Shown piece after piece: positions 1 to 9,187 of a DNA stretch of 64,000 bases. The position numbers and the translations under genes were made by a program. Origin of the DNA: Betaproteobacteria bacterium (GTDB lineage Bacteria > Pseudomonadota > Gammaproteobacteria > Burkholderiales > Casimicrobiaceae). The notes under the pieces are model-generated. The model ran no database searches. It worked only from the letters and a program-made list of their open reading frames with translations, and had not been told where the DNA came from. Positions within the stretch are counted from its first letter, which is position 1; every line of letters starts with the position of its first letter. The stretch lies in contig WRFN01000010.1 in NCBI GenBank assembly GCA_009778785.1, positions 24,098 through 88,097 on the forward strand, written 5' to 3'.

Positions 1-46
1 AGGCCTGTGGCCGGCATCGCGCCGTCGGGTGGAATTGCCGTCATGA
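1..46 (+). CDS. livM: LivM-like ABC permease, C-terminal end only
   Basis: Only the last 14 codons and the TGA stop (44-46) are in the window. The frame reads GLWPASRRVELPS before the stop. A tail of the 'GLWP..RR' kind is common at the end of LivM-type permeases of branched-chain amino acid ABC transporters. The stop overlaps the ATG of the following livG-like gene (ATGA), as in translationally coupled liv operons. The assignment rests mainly on context, because almost all of the protein lies outside the window. Confidence 0.6.
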   Translation, partial: GLWPASRRRVELPS

Positions 47-854
47 GTGAGAACGCAATCATAGATAAGGCGGAAGCTGTGACGGCAGCCGCAAGCGCGC
101 CGATTTTGAGCGTCAAACAGTTGCAGATGCGGTTCGGCGGTTTGATGGCGGTCGATAACATCACGTTCGATGTGGTCGAGAAAGAAATCTACGCGATCAT
201 CGGCCCCAATGGCGCCGGTAAAACGACGGTGTTCAATTGCGTCAGCGGTTTTTACAAACCGACCGGCGGCGATATCCTGTTTGGCGACGCCAACATCGCC
301 GGACGAACCAGCCACGAGATTGCGCGGCGCGGCATTGTGCGAACGTTTCAAAACATCCGGCTGTTTCGCAACATGACCGTGGTGGAAAATTTGCTGGTGG
401 CGCAACACACGCAACTGAAAACGGGATTGCTGCAAGGCTTGTTGAACACGAAAGCGTATCGGCAATCGGAGAAGGAAGCACTGGAGCGCGCCGCGTTCTG
501 GCTCGACAAAGTGCAGTTGCGTGAAGTGGCGAATCGCGGCGCCGGCAATTTGTCGTATGGTCAACAACGGCGGCTGGAAATCGCCCGCTGCATGATTACC
601 AAACCAAAGCTGTTGATGCTCGACGAACCGGCGGCCGGATTGAATCCGCAGGAAACGGCGGCGCTCGATGCGCTGATCCGCGATCTGCGCGACACTTGCA
701 ACGTGTCGGTGCTGTTGATCGAGCACGACATGAGTTTGGTGATGGAAATTTCCGACCGCATTCTGGTGATGGAGTATGGGCAACCGATTGCCGAAGGAAC
801 GGCAGAGCAGGTTCGCCACGACCCCAACGTGATTCGCGCTTATCTGGGAGACGA

Positions 855-858
<4 letters not shown>
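43..858 (+). CDS. livG: Branched-chain amino acid ABC transporter ATPase LivG
   Basis: This 271-residue cytoplasmic ATPase would energise high-affinity uptake of leucine, isoleucine and valine, or a related amide or urea substrate, with LivF, LivH/LivM and a periplasmic binding protein. Visible motifs are Walker A GPNGAGKTT, the Q-loop region with TFQNIRLF, the ABC signature LSYGQQRR, Walker B LLMLDEPAAGL and the H-loop EHDM. The LivG-specific C-terminal end (IAEGTAEQVRHDPNVIRAYLG) is present. I chose ATG at 43 because it overlaps the upstream permease stop as ATGA. An in-frame GTG at 7 would lie inside the permease gene. The gene overlaps livF by four bases. The substrate cannot be fixed from the ATPase alone. 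Confidence 0.93.
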
Positions 859-1560
<702 letters not shown>

Positions 1561-1571
<11 letters not shown>

Positions 1572-2328
1572 GGTTCATCTGCAAGGCGGCATCAATTTCC
1601 GTGATCTCGGCGGTTGCCGGATGGCAGACGGGCGAACGCTCAAAAAAGGGCTGCTGTTTCGCTCCGGCGCGCTCGATGAATTGACCCCGAGCGATGTGAA
1701 AACGCTGGCGGCGTTGCCGGTGACGCATGTGCTCGATTACCGCGATGAGGCGGAAGCACAGCGCCGACCGGATCAGTTGTGGCAGGACGTGTCCTACGAA
1801 TGTGTTCCGGCCAACATCAGCAGCAACGGCAGCGTCAGCAGCACTTGGCTCAAGTTGTTGCTTTCGCATGCGACGGACGGAACCCGCGCGATCACGTTCA
1901 TGAAAGGGTTGTACCAGCAGTTGCCGTTCAATAATCCGGCTTACCGGCGTTTGCTGGCTTTGTTGCGCACGCCGAAAACGTTGCGTCTTTTGCAGCACTG
2001 CGCCATCGGCAAGGATCGCACCGGCGTGGGCAGCGCGATCACTTTGCTGACGTTGGGCGCGTCCCGACAGATGGTGATCGAGGACTACATGCTGACGCAA
2101 GCGGCGCTGGCGCCGCATCGCGAACGCTGGTTGGCGACGGTGGATCGGCAGCAGATGGGCACAAAATACGAGGCGATGTTCTGCGCGATGTCCGCTCATG
2201 AAGAATTCATCGGCGCGACGCTCGACGCGATCGAGTCCTACTACGGCGGCGTTGCCGGTTATTTGCACGAAGAATACGGGCTTGTCGCCGCCGACCGTGC
2301 GGCGCTGCAGGCGCGGTATCTGGAATAA
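1561..2328 (+). CDS. Protein-tyrosine/serine phosphatase family protein
   Basis: This is a putative cysteine-dependent phosphatase of about 255 residues. The P-loop HCAIGKDRTG matches the C-x5-R signature of the tyrosine/dual-specificity phosphatase fold. The N-terminal GGINFRDLGG and the following LFRSGALDEL and DYRDEAEA are characteristic of the bacterial Y_phosphatase3/lipid-phosphatase-like group. No signal peptide is seen, so a cytoplasmic role is likely and the substrate is unknown. The start is uncertain. TTG 1561 gives MARKVHLQGGINFRDLGG, the usual short leader before the family core, and ATG 1540 or 1543 are alternatives. All three overlap the end of livF, suggesting translational coupling, although no functional link to amino acid transport is obvious. 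Confidence 0.82.
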
Positions 2329-2341
2329 CAGCGGTGGCCGA

Positions 2342-2364
2342 GGGGCGGGTTTGAAACCCGCCCC
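2342..2364. repeat. Perfect palindrome, GGGGCGGGTTT family
   Basis: Two 11-base arms (GGGGCGGGTTT and AAACCCGCCCC) flank a single G. It lies 13 bases after the phosphatase stop and just upstream of the heat-shock promoter of grpE. It could act as a transcription terminator or mRNA-stabilising hairpin, although no T-run follows directly. Related copies lie at 29972-29998 and, degenerate, near 30490-30516. That makes it a dispersed REP-like intergenic element rather than a gene-specific site. Confidence 0.75.
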
Positions 2365-2393
2365 GACATTTCAAGAAAGTCGTTAGCCGCCCC

Positions 2394-2421
2394 CTTGAAA
2401 ACGCTTTAATTGTCTCCATCT
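2394..2421 (+). promoter_or_regulatory. Sigma-32 (heat-shock) type promoter for grpE
   Basis: The -35 element CTTGAAA (2394-2400) matches the RpoH consensus exactly. After 13 bases comes CTCCATCT (2414-2421), one base off CCCCATNT. Transcription would begin about 30 bases later or less, leaving a short leader to the grpE ATG at 2452. The position upstream of grpE-dnaK-dnaJ fits the known control of these genes. Confidence 0.8.
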
Positions 2422-2451
2422 TCAAAAAATTCTGACGAAGGAAGACAAACG

Positions 2452-3024
2452 ATGCCACACAGAACGAAACACGGACACCCGGAACCGATGCAAAAGGATC
2501 TTGAATTGGCGTCCTCGGCGCAGGCCGAGCCGGAAGTCGCGCCGCCGCCTCCGGCGGATGTCGCCGCCGATCTGGCCGCGCTGTTGAAGAAAGCCGAAAC
2601 GGAAGCCCAAGAACTGCGCGACTCTTTTTTGCGGGCGCGGGCTGAAACGGAGAACGTGCGGCGACAGGCGCGCGAGGAGATTGCCAAGGCGGGGAAATTC
2701 GGGATCGAGCGTTTCGCGGCGGATCTTTTGGCGGTTAAGGACGCGCTGGAACTGGCGCTGACGGCGGATGCTTCCCCGGAGCAAGTGCGAGAGGGCGTGG
2801 CGCTGACGCTGAAGCAATTAGACCTCGCCTTCGAGAAATCACGCATTCAGGCGGACGACCCGTTGGGGCAGCCGTTCGACCCGCATCGACATCAGGCCAT
2901 GCAGATGGTCGAAGCCGATGCGCCCGCCAATACGGTGGTGCAGGTGTTCCAGAAGGGCTACCTGCTGCATGATCGCGTTCTCAGACCGGCGATGGTGGTG
3001 GTCGCCAAAGACAAAACAGCTTAA
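2452..3024 (+). CDS. grpE: Nucleotide exchange factor GrpE
   Basis: This is the ADP-release factor for DnaK (190 aa, normal length), cytoplasmic. It has a charged, proline-rich N-terminus, a long coiled-coil (about residues 35-90, with [20 protein letters not shown] and [17 protein letters not shown]) and the C-terminal beta domain. The family signature is near the end ([21 protein letters not shown]). ATG 2452 was chosen because it follows a GAAGGAAGAC ribosome-binding region. An in-frame TTG at 2410 lies inside the sigma-32 promoter. It heads the chaperone locus and is followed by dnaK after a 106-base gap that contains a second heat-shock promoter. Confidence 0.95.
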   Translation: MPHRTKHGHPEPMQKDLELASSAQAEPEVAPPPPADVAADLAALLKKAETEAQELRDSFLRARAETENVRRQAREEIAKAGKFGIERFAADLLAVKDALELALTADASPEQVREGVALTLKQLDLAFEKSRIQADDPLGQPFDPHRHQAMQMVEADAPANTVVQVFQKGYLLHDRVLRPAMVVVAKDKTA

Positions 3025-3049
3025 GAAAGCCGCATAACGTCATGACGGG

Positions 3050-3077
3050 CTTGATTTGGCGCAAACGGTCCCCATTT
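3050..3077 (+). promoter_or_regulatory. Second sigma-32 type promoter, for dnaK
   Basis: CTTGATT (3050-3056), then 13 bases, then a perfect CCCCATTT (3070-3077). The spacing is the same as in the grpE promoter. It lies in the grpE-dnaK gap, 53 bases before the dnaK start, so dnaK(-dnaJ) can probably be induced independently of grpE read-through. Confidence 0.8.
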
Positions 3078-3130
3078 AACGGTCATCGGAATTTACCCAT
3101 CCCATTCAAGAAAGCACGGAGACACACAAC

Positions 3131-5080
3131 ATGAGCAAGATTATTGGTATCGATTTGGGCACAACCAACAGTTGCGTCGCGATCATCGAAGGCGGTCAGC
3201 CGAAAGTGATCGAAAATTCGGAAGGCGCGCGGACAACGCCGTCGGTGATAGCGTACATGGAGGACGGCGAAATCCTCTGTGGCGCGCCGGCCAAACGGCA
3301 AGCGGTGACCAATCCGCGCAACACCTTGTTTGCGGTGAAGCGTTTGATCGGGCGTCGCTTTGAAGAAAAAGAAGTGCAGAAAGACATCGGTCTGATGCCG
3401 TTCTCGATCGTCAAGAACGACAACGGCGACGCCTGGATCGAAGTGCGCGGCAAGAAGATGGCGCCGCCGCAAATTTCGGCGGAAGTTCTGCGCAAGATGA
3501 AGAAGACGGCGGAAGATTATCTTGGCGAAGAAGTGACTGAAGCGGTGATCACCGTTCCGGCGTATTTCAACGACAGTCAGCGGCAAGCTACCAAAGACGC
3601 CGGAAAAATCGCCGGCCTCGAAGTCAAGCGCATCATCAACGAGCCGACGGCGGCGGCGCTGGCGTTTGGTCTCGACAAGAAAGAAGGCGATCGCAAAATC
3701 GCAGTCTATGATCTCGGCGGCGGCACGTTCGATATTTCGATCATCGAAATTGCCGAGATTGAGGGCGAGCATCAGTTTGAAGTGTTGTCAACCAACGGCG
3801 ATACGTTTCTCGGCGGCGAAGATTTCGATCAACGCTTGATCGACTATATCGTTACCGAATTCAAGAAAGATCAGGGCGTCGATCTCAAAAACGACGTGCT
3901 GGCGTTGCAGCGCCTGAAAGAAGCGGCGGAAAAAGCGAAGATCGAATTGTCAAGCTCGCAGCAAACCGAAATCAATCTGCCGTACATCACGGCAGATGCG
4001 TCGGGGCCGAAACACTTGTCGATGAAAATCACTCGCGCCAAGTTTGAAGCGCTGGTCGAAGATTTGATCGAGCGCACGATTGCGCCGTGCCGGACGGCCA
4101 TCAAGGACGCGGGCGTCAAGATTTCCGACATCGGCGACGTGATTCTGGTTGGCGGCATGACGCGCATGCCGAAGGTGCAAGAGAAGGTCAAGGAATTTTT
4201 CGGCAAAGAGCCGCGCAAAGACGTGAACCCCGACGAAGCGGTTGCGGTGGGCGCGGCGGTTCAAGGTTCGGTGCTGGCCGGTGAGCGGCGCGACGTGTTG
4301 CTGCTTGACGTAACGCCGTTGTCGCTCGGCATCGAAACGCTGGGTGGTGTGATGACCAAGCTGATCCAGAAGAACACGACGATTCCGACCAAGGCCTCGC
4401 AAGTTTTTTCGACCGCCGACGACAACCAGAGCGCGGTGACTGTGCATGTGTTGCAAGGCGAGCGCGATGTGGCGAGCGGTAACAAGAGCCTCGGCCAGTT
4501 TAATCTGGAAGGAATTCCGACGGCGCCGCGCGGCGTACCGCAGATCGAAGTGACTTTCGATATCGACGCAAACGGTATTCTGCATGTTTCGGCCAAGGAC
4601 AAGGCCACCGGCAAGGAAAACAAAATCACGATCAAGGCCAATTCGGGCTTGTCCGATGATGAAGTGGATCGGATGGTGAAAGACGCCGAAGCGCACGCCG
4701 ACGAAGACAAGAAAGTGATGGAAACCGTGCAAGCGCGCAACGAGTTGGACGGCTTGGTGCACAGCGTCAAGAAATCGCTGACCGAATACGGCGACAAGAT
4801 CGGCGCTGATGAGAAAGCCAAGATCGAAGAAGCGTTGAAAGACGCCGAAGAGACGCTGAAAGAGAAAAACGCGACCAAGGAAGCGATGAGCGCCAAGAGC
4901 GAAGCGCTGGCAACGGCGTCGCAGAAACTCGGCGAAGCGATCTACGCCGCCGCGCAAGCGGAAGCGGCAACGGCGCAAGCCGACGGCGCACAAGGCGCAA
5001 CCAACGGTAGCGGTAAACCCGGCGACGACGCCAAGGTGGTTGATGCCGAGTTCACCGAAGTGAAAGACAAGAAAGACTGA
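3131..5080 (+). CDS. dnaK: Molecular chaperone DnaK (Hsp70)
   Basis: This is the ATP-dependent folding chaperone (649 aa), cytoplasmic, working with DnaJ and GrpE. The N-terminal ATPase begins [14 protein letters not shown] and contains [13 protein letters not shown] and [13 protein letters not shown]. The substrate-binding domain includes the [17 protein letters not shown] region, the linker DVLLLDVTP and a helical lid. The tail is low-complexity and ends [12 protein letters not shown], as usual for proteobacterial DnaK. ATG 3131 follows AAGCACGGAGACAC, a good ribosome site. It sits between grpE and dnaJ. A second sigma-32 promoter precedes it and two hairpins separate it from dnaJ. Confidence 0.98.
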   Translation: MSKIIGIDLGTTNSCVAIIEGGQPKVIENSEGARTTPSVIAYMEDGEILCGAPAKRQAVTNPRNTLFAVKRLIGRRFEEKEVQKDIGLMPFSIVKNDNGDAWIEVRGKKMAPPQISAEVLRKMKKTAEDYLGEEVTEAVITVPAYFNDSQRQATKDAGKIAGLEVKRIINEPTAAALAFGLDKKEGDRKIAVYDLGGGTFDISIIEIAEIEGEHQFEVLSTNGDTFLGGEDFDQRLIDYIVTEFKKDQGVDLKNDVLALQRLKEAAEKAKIELSSSQQTEINLPYITADASGPKHLSMKITRAKFEALVEDLIERTIAPCRTAIKDAGVKISDIGDVILVGGMTRMPKVQEKVKEFFGKEPRKDVNPDEAVAVGAAVQGSVLAGERRDVLLLDVTPLSLGIETLGGVMTKLIQKNTTIPTKASQVFSTADDNQSAVTVHVLQGERDVASGNKSLGQFNLEGIPTAPRGVPQIEVTFDIDANGILHVSAKDKATGKENKITIKANSGLSDDEVDRMVKDAEAHADEDKKVMETVQARNELDGLVHSVKKSLTEYGDKIGADEKAKIEEALKDAEETLKEKNATKEAMSAKSEALATASQKLGEAIYAAAQAEAATAQADGAQGATNGSGKPGDDAKVVDAEFTEVKDKKD

Positions 5081-5092
5081 TGTCGATCGCTG

Positions 5093-5125
5093 GAGAAACA
5101 CTGATGGAAGTCATCAGGGTTTCTC
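5093..5125 (+). other. Hairpin in the dnaK-dnaJ spacer
   Basis: Bases 5093-5106 pair with 5112-5125 around a five-base loop, giving 13 of 14 pairs (one A-C mismatch). There is no adjacent T-run, so a pause, processing or stability element is more likely than a terminator. It begins 12 bases after the dnaK stop and is followed 25 bases later by a GC-rich hairpin. Confidence 0.6.
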
Positions 5126-5149
5126 TGGCGGATAGAAAAAAGCAGGTTA

Positions 5150-5178
5150 GGGCGGCTCTGCCGCCCGAACCATTTTTT
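5150..5178 (+). terminator. GC-rich hairpin with distant T-run, possible attenuator before dnaJ
   Basis: GGGCGGC (5150-5156) pairs with GCCGCCC (5160-5166) around TCT. Six T residues follow after about six bases (5173-5178). The T-run is too far away for a strong intrinsic terminator. It could partly terminate or act as an mRNA-stability boundary so that dnaJ is made at a lower level than dnaK. This is inferred from sequence only. Confidence 0.45.
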
Positions 5179-5225
5179 GAAGTGTTCTTAAAAGCGTCAG
5201 AAACAAAGCAGAAAGCGATCCACAC

Positions 5226-6368
5226 ATGGCCACATCGAACAAACGCGATTACTACACCGTATTGGGGTTGGGCCGCGATGCGTCCGAGGACGATATTAAG
5301 AAAGCGTATCGCAAACTGGCGATGAAATACCATCCCGACCGGAACCCCGGCGACAAAGACGCAGAAGAAAAATTCAAGGAAGCCAAAGAAGCGTACGAAA
5401 TACTGAGCGACGCCAACAAGCGCACGGCTTACGATCAGTTCGGTCACGCCGGCGTCGATCCCAACATGGGCGGCTTCGGCGGCGCGGGCGCGGCGGGCTT
5501 CGGCGGAGGTTTCGCCAGTTCCTTCGGGGACATTTTTGGCGATATTTTCGGACAAGGGCGCGGCAGTCAAGCGAACGCTGTTTATCGTGGCGCCGATCTG
5601 CGCTATAACTTGGAGTTGTCGCTTGAAGATGCGGCACGCGGTACCGAATTGAAGATTCGCGTGCCGACGCAAGAAACGTGCGAAGTGTGCAAAGGCAGCG
5701 GCGCGAAGCCGGGAACCGAAGCGCAAACCTGCCCGACCTGTCACGGTCACGGTGAAGTTCGCATTTCGCAAGGCTTCTTTTCAGTGCAGCAAACGTGCCC
5801 GCAATGTCACGGGCGCGGCAAGATCGTGACCACGCCGTGTGCCGAATGTCACGGCGCGGGGCGCGTCAAAAAACAAAAAACACTGTCGGTTAAAATTCCG
5901 CCGGGTGTCGATCAGGATGATCGGATTCGTTTGTCCGGCGAAGGCGAAGCGGGCATCAACGGCGGCCCGTCGGGTGATTTGTACGTGGTGGTGCATCTGA
6001 AACAGCATCCGGTTTTTCAGCGTGAAGGCGCCGATTTGCATTGTGAAATGCCGATCAGTTTTGCCACATCGGCGCTCGGCGGCGATATTGAAGTGCCAAC
6101 GCTCGATGGTCACGCCAAGATCAAGATTCCCGCCGAAACACAAACGGGACAAGTTTTCCGACTGAAAGAAAAAGGCATTCGACCGGTGCGCGGACAACGC
6201 ACGGGCGATCTTTTCTGCCATGTGATCGTCGAGACGCCGCAAAAATTGACCGCGCGGCAAAAAGAATTGCTGCGTGAATTTGAAACCATCTCGCAGGAAG
6301 ACCCCGGGCGACACAACCCGCGCGCCAAAAGCTGGATGGAGAAGATGAAGGCGTTTTTCTCGTCGTGA
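5226..6368 (+). CDS. dnaJ: Co-chaperone DnaJ (Hsp40)
   Basis: This J-protein (380 aa, full type I length) delivers clients to DnaK and stimulates its ATPase. The J domain (residues 1-70) carries the HPD motif in [10 protein letters not shown] Gly/Phe-rich stretch follows. The zinc domain has the four repeats [24 protein letters not shown] and CAECHGAG, and C-terminal client-binding domains complete it. The start at 5226 gives [15 protein letters not shown], the usual J-domain beginning. It lies 145 bases after dnaK, a spacer holding two hairpins, and is presumably in the same heat-shock operon. Confidence 0.97.
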   Translation: MATSNKRDYYTVLGLGRDASEDDIKKAYRKLAMKYHPDRNPGDKDAEEKFKEAKEAYEILSDANKRTAYDQFGHAGVDPNMGGFGGAGAAGFGGGFASSFGDIFGDIFGQGRGSQANAVYRGADLRYNLELSLEDAARGTELKIRVPTQETCEVCKGSGAKPGTEAQTCPTCHGHGEVRISQGFFSVQQTCPQCHGRGKIVTTPCAECHGAGRVKKQKTLSVKIPPGVDQDDRIRLSGEGEAGINGGPSGDLYVVVHLKQHPVFQREGADLHCEMPISFATSALGGDIEVPTLDGHAKIKIPAETQTGQVFRLKEKGIRPVRGQRTGDLFCHVIVETPQKLTARQKELLREFETISQEDPGRHNPRAKSWMEKMKAFFSS

Positions 6369-6524
6369 GATTGATGCGTTGCTGCTAAAAATTGCATCAG
6401 CGCCGTAGGGGTTGGCAAAGAAATGATCTGCCTGACACTTGCTTGATTTACAAACGCGGCGGGGGTAGGATATTTTGAAGTGGCATCATTGTCGCATGAT
6501 TGACGTTTTTGGAGATTAAACGCT

Positions 6525-7523
6525 ATGGAAAACAGAAATCTGAAAGGACTTTCGGTTTGTGTGCTCGTTGCCTTGACGGTGGCGGCATGTGGCGGCGGCG
6601 GTGGGGGTGGTGCTGGGGGTGGCAGTGGTGGGGATGGCAGCGGCGGCGGCGATGCCGCCGGAGGCAAAAAGTTGTTGAGCCGGGTTCTGACGGAGGGAGT
6701 GGAGGACAGAACTTTTCAGTACGACAGCCAAAATCGCCTCATCACGGACAGCGCATTGGGAGTGGGCAATAAAATCGAATATGAAGGCGACGATTCTCGC
6801 CCCGCGCTGGTGACCGGAACGGCGGACATCTGCGACTACGCTTCTTTGGTGTCGGGCGCCTATACCGAATATCGGTATGGCGAGGACAGTTTATTGAACG
6901 GCGTTCCCACAAGATATTATCAAACGCGGACTTTGGATCAAAACAAAAAACCGTGTACTGATTTAAACGTTTTCTTGCAAACGTTTAGTTATCCTCGTTA
7001 TTATCTGAATTCAGATGATCGGCTAATTGACGATGGCTTGGCCTTCGGCCCAGCCAACGACCCCTTCTACGGCTCAGATGTTTTTTATCCTTCTGGCGGC
7101 GAATCTCTCGCCTATGACGACAATGGCAATTTGGTCGAGAAAAAAATACATCCCGTCGGAGTTTTTACAGGAGGCCCTACCATTATTACTTGCGAATACA
7201 CTTACGACGACAAGAAAAATCCAGCATCAGGAATGGCGACGCCTCAGTGGTGGCTTTGGCGGGGCTATGGCGAAGAGTGGGATTGGTCGGATAGTCTTGG
7301 TCAACTCCTTAGCAACACCAACAACCCGCTGAGTTCTGTTTGTAGTGGGCGGACATATGCTAATATCGTATCAAACGAAATTCACTATAGCTATACATAC
7401 GATCAAGATGGTTACCCCACAGCGGTTGATGTGACAATAACATTGCGCTTCGATTCTCCAGGGGGCTTCGGGACGACGACGGAGAATTACAAAAGAACTT
7501 TCGAGTACATCGCCGCGCATTGA
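6525..7523 (+). CDS. Orphan lipoprotein with YD/RHS-like repeats
   Basis: This is a 332-residue predicted outer- or inner-membrane lipoprotein of unknown role. The signal peptide ends at the lipobox TVAAC (Cys about residue 22), followed by a Gly/Ser linker of some 25 residues encoded by a G-rich tract. The body contains motifs resembling YD repeats of RHS proteins: FQYDSQNRLITD, LAYDDNGNLVEKK, YTYDDKKN and YTYDQDGYP. The protein lacks the long repeat barrel and toxin end of true RHS proteins. A ribosome site (TTGGAG) precedes ATG 6525 and a strong terminator follows, so it is a single-gene unit. Base composition is lower in GC than the chaperone genes beside it, which fits an accessory gene. 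I do not recognise a named family. Confidence 0.75.
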   Translation: MENRNLKGLSVCVLVALTVAACGGGGGGGAGGGSGGDGSGGGDAAGGKKLLSRVLTEGVEDRTFQYDSQNRLITDSALGVGNKIEYEGDDSRPALVTGTADICDYASLVSGAYTEYRYGEDSLLNGVPTRYYQTRTLDQNKKPCTDLNVFLQTFSYPRYYLNSDDRLIDDGLAFGPANDPFYGSDVFYPSGGESLAYDDNGNLVEKKIHPVGVFTGGPTIITCEYTYDDKKNPASGMATPQWWLWRGYGEEWDWSDSLGQLLSNTNNPLSSVCSGRTYANIVSNEIHYSYTYDQDGYPTAVDVTITLRFDSPGGFGTTTENYKRTFEYIAAH

Positions 7524-7540
7524 GTTGGCGAGGCTGCACG

Positions 7541-7567
7541 AGCGGGGTGCAAGCTCCGCTTTTTTTA
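7541..7567 (+). terminator. Intrinsic terminator after the YD-repeat lipoprotein
   Basis: AGCGGGG (7541-7547) pairs with CTCCGCT (7554-7560), with one G-T pair, around TGCAAG. The stem runs straight into seven T residues. It overlaps the end of the convergent plsY gene by a few bases. Confidence 0.78.
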
Positions 7568-8164
7568 CGCGCTGATTTTTCCTTCTTTACCTTTCAGCAA
7601 TCGTTCGATGTTGCTTTTGTGTCGCCAGACCAGCAGCAGGGCGATGATGACCATCGTCCAACTGATGAGCGCGTTGCCGAAGAAGTAAAACATGCCGACC
7701 AGCAGGCACAGCGCGGCGACAAGCGCGGCGAGTGAGCTGATTTTGAAGCCGACGGCGAAGATCAGCCAGACGACGATCAAGCCCAGCGCCAGCGGCCAGT
7801 GCAGCGCGAGCACGATGCCGGCGACGGTGGCGACGCCTTTGCCGCCCTTGAAGCGATGGAAGATCGGGAAGATGTGTCCCAGGAAGACGGCTAAGGTGAC
7901 CGCCGGAACCGTCCATTCGGCCAGATTCAGCGGCGCCTGAAAGTGCAGGGCTGCCCAGACGGCGATGAAGCCTTTGAGCGCGTCACCGAGCAGGGTGAGG
8001 GCTGCCGCGGTTTTGTTGCCGGTGCGCAACACGTTGGTGGAGCCGGGGTTGCCGGAGCCGTAGGAGTGCGGGTCGGGCAGGCTCATCGCTTTGCTGACGA
8101 TGACGGCGAATGAGACGGAGCCGAGAAGATAAGCGGCGATAACGAAGGCGAAACTGATGAGCAT
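7565..8164 (-). CDS. plsY: Acyl-phosphate:glycerol-3-phosphate acyltransferase PlsY
   Basis: This integral inner-membrane enzyme (199 aa) makes lysophosphatidate from acyl-phosphate and glycerol-3-phosphate, the first step of phospholipid synthesis with PlsX. Family motifs are GSGNPGSTNVLRTG (about residues 36-49) and GHIFPIFHRFKGGKGVAT (around residue 100). A third motif near GLI..W closes the active site. Hydrophobic segments alternate with these loops. The start ATG 8162-8164 is 53 bases from the folB start on the other strand, so the two genes share a short divergent promoter region. This plsY/folB arrangement is common in proteobacteria. Confidence 0.95.
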   Translation of the reverse strand: MLISFAFVIAAYLLGSVSFAVIVSKAMSLPDPHSYGSGNPGSTNVLRTGNKTAAALTLLGDALKGFIAVWAALHFQAPLNLAEWTVPAVTLAVFLGHIFPIFHRFKGGKGVATVAGIVLALHWPLALGLIVVWLIFAVGFKISSLAALVAALCLLVGMFYFFGNALISWTMVIIALLLVWRHKSNIERLLKGKEGKISA

Positions 8165-8217
8165 GAGCGCTGGGTTCTATTAGAATGTTCGGGATTGTAG
8201 TTGATTTGGAGTCTTTC

Positions 8218-8583
8218 ATGGAAAACAACCACAGCGACCACATTTTGGTTCGCGATCTCAAGCTTGAAACTTTGATCGGCGTTTATGCGTGGGAGAAAAA
8301 ATTGCCGCAAACGGTGTTGCTCGATATGGACATCGGCATAGCGTCAAAGAAGGTGTTTGAAAGCGACATGCTGGAAAATGCGCTCGATTACTCGCAGATC
8401 GTCGCACGTTTGCAGACGTTGGCGAAGAAGCACGATTATCTGTTGTTGGAGCGTTTCGCCGAGGCGGTGGCGCAGATGGTCTTGAATGAGTTTCAGGCGC
8501 CGTGGGTACGGGTACGGGTACGCAAGCCGGCGTTGTTGGCGGGGGTCAAGGAGATCGGGGTGGAGATTACGAGGGGCGGGTAG
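8218..8583 (+). CDS. folB: Dihydroneopterin aldolase FolB
   Basis: This folate-pathway enzyme (121 aa) converts 7,8-dihydroneopterin to 6-hydroxymethyl-dihydropterin and glycolaldehyde. Seen: DHILVRDLKLETLIGVYAWEKK at the start (the catalytic Glu/Tyr region), ALDYSQIVARL, then LLLERFAEAVAQMVL and VRVRKPALLAGVKEIGVEI. I chose ATG 8218 because it follows TTGGAGTC with good spacing. An in-frame ATG at 8185 would lack a ribosome site. It is transcribed divergently from plsY. Confidence 0.93.
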   Translation: MENNHSDHILVRDLKLETLIGVYAWEKKLPQTVLLDMDIGIASKKVFESDMLENALDYSQIVARLQTLAKKHDYLLLERFAEAVAQMVLNEFQAPWVRVRVRKPALLAGVKEIGVEITRGG

Positions 8584-8600
8584 GGTTCATTTTGAAAAAG

Positions 8601-8636
8601 AAAACCCACCGTGGCAGGCGGATTTTGTTATTTTTT
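8601..8636 (+). terminator. Possible terminator of folB
   Basis: An imperfect stem (AAAACCCACC with GGCGGATTTT, about 8 of 10 pairs, loop GTGGCA) is followed by a six-T run at 8631-8636. The imperfect stem limits confidence. Confidence 0.4.
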
Positions 8637-8691
8637 CCTATCAGGCAGGGAAATTTTTAGGGCTAAATTTTCAAAGTTGCCCCGACGCCGA

Positions 8692-9147
8692 TCAATCAAC
8701 GCTCAAGCGTTCCAGCCAGTTTTCCTGCAATGAACCGTCGCTTTCGATCCGGTGCACCATGTGCGCGCAGGAGTGGCAGCAGGTTTTGATAAAGTCGGGG
8801 TCGCGCGTCCAGTAGAGGACTCGCTTGCCGTTACGCTGGCGGTGCATCAGCCCCGCCTGATGAAGCAGCGCCAGATGGCGCGAGACGTTCGTTTGGGTCG
8901 CATGGGTTGCCTGAACGATCTCGGACACCGAGCGCGGTTCGCGGCAAGCGAAGTGCAGAATCTTGAGGCGGGTCGGGTCGGAGAGCAGCGAAAAATAACG
9001 CGCGACCGCGTTGAAAACTTTGATGAGTTCAGGGGAATTCGTGTCGGGACGACCGGTTTTCTGGTCAAGCGCTACCGGGCATTCATTGAGCAGAATGTCA
9101 GATACGCTGGGTGTGATGTCAGAAAAGGAGCGAACTAAGGTTTCCAT
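8692..9147 (-). CDS. ArsR/SmtB-family transcriptional regulator
   Basis: This winged-helix repressor has 151 residues, longer than typical ArsR. The core (residues 45-120) contains LLSDPTRLKILHFACREPRS, the recognition helix region TQTNVSRHLALLHQAGLMHR and the wing GKRVLYWTRD. An N-terminal extension of about 45 residues has one Cys. The C-terminus carries TCCHSCAH, a Cys/His cluster that could bind a metal or sense thiol or sulfide redox state. The classical ELCVCDL arsenic motif is absent. The gene stands alone, convergent with folB, and a 7-bp inverted repeat lies just before its start, suggesting autoregulation. The effector and the regulated genes are unknown. Confidence 0.85.
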   Translation of the reverse strand: METLVRSFSDITPSVSDILLNECPVALDQKTGRPDTNSPELIKVFNAVARYFSLLSDPTRLKILHFACREPRSVSEIVQATHATQTNVSRHLALLHQAGLMHRQRNGKRVLYWTRDPDFIKTCCHSCAHMVHRIESDGSLQENWLERLSVD

Positions 9148-9157
9148 AAAAACTCTT

Positions 9158-9187
9158 CTAATATTTCTAAATGTTACTACATATTAG
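9158..9187. promoter_or_regulatory. AT-rich inverted repeat, candidate ArsR-family operator
   Basis: CTAATAT (9158-9164) and ATATTAG (9181-9187) form perfect 7-base arms around 16 bases. It starts 11 bases upstream of the regulator's ATG. AT-rich dyads of this kind are typical of ArsR-family operators. The half-site spacing is compatible with dimer binding, but this has not been tested. Confidence 0.55.

Noticed and set aside
5080..5325. 81-codon frame spanning the dnaK-dnaJ gap
   Set aside because: It passes through two hairpins and into dnaJ in another frame, with no protein-like composition of its own.
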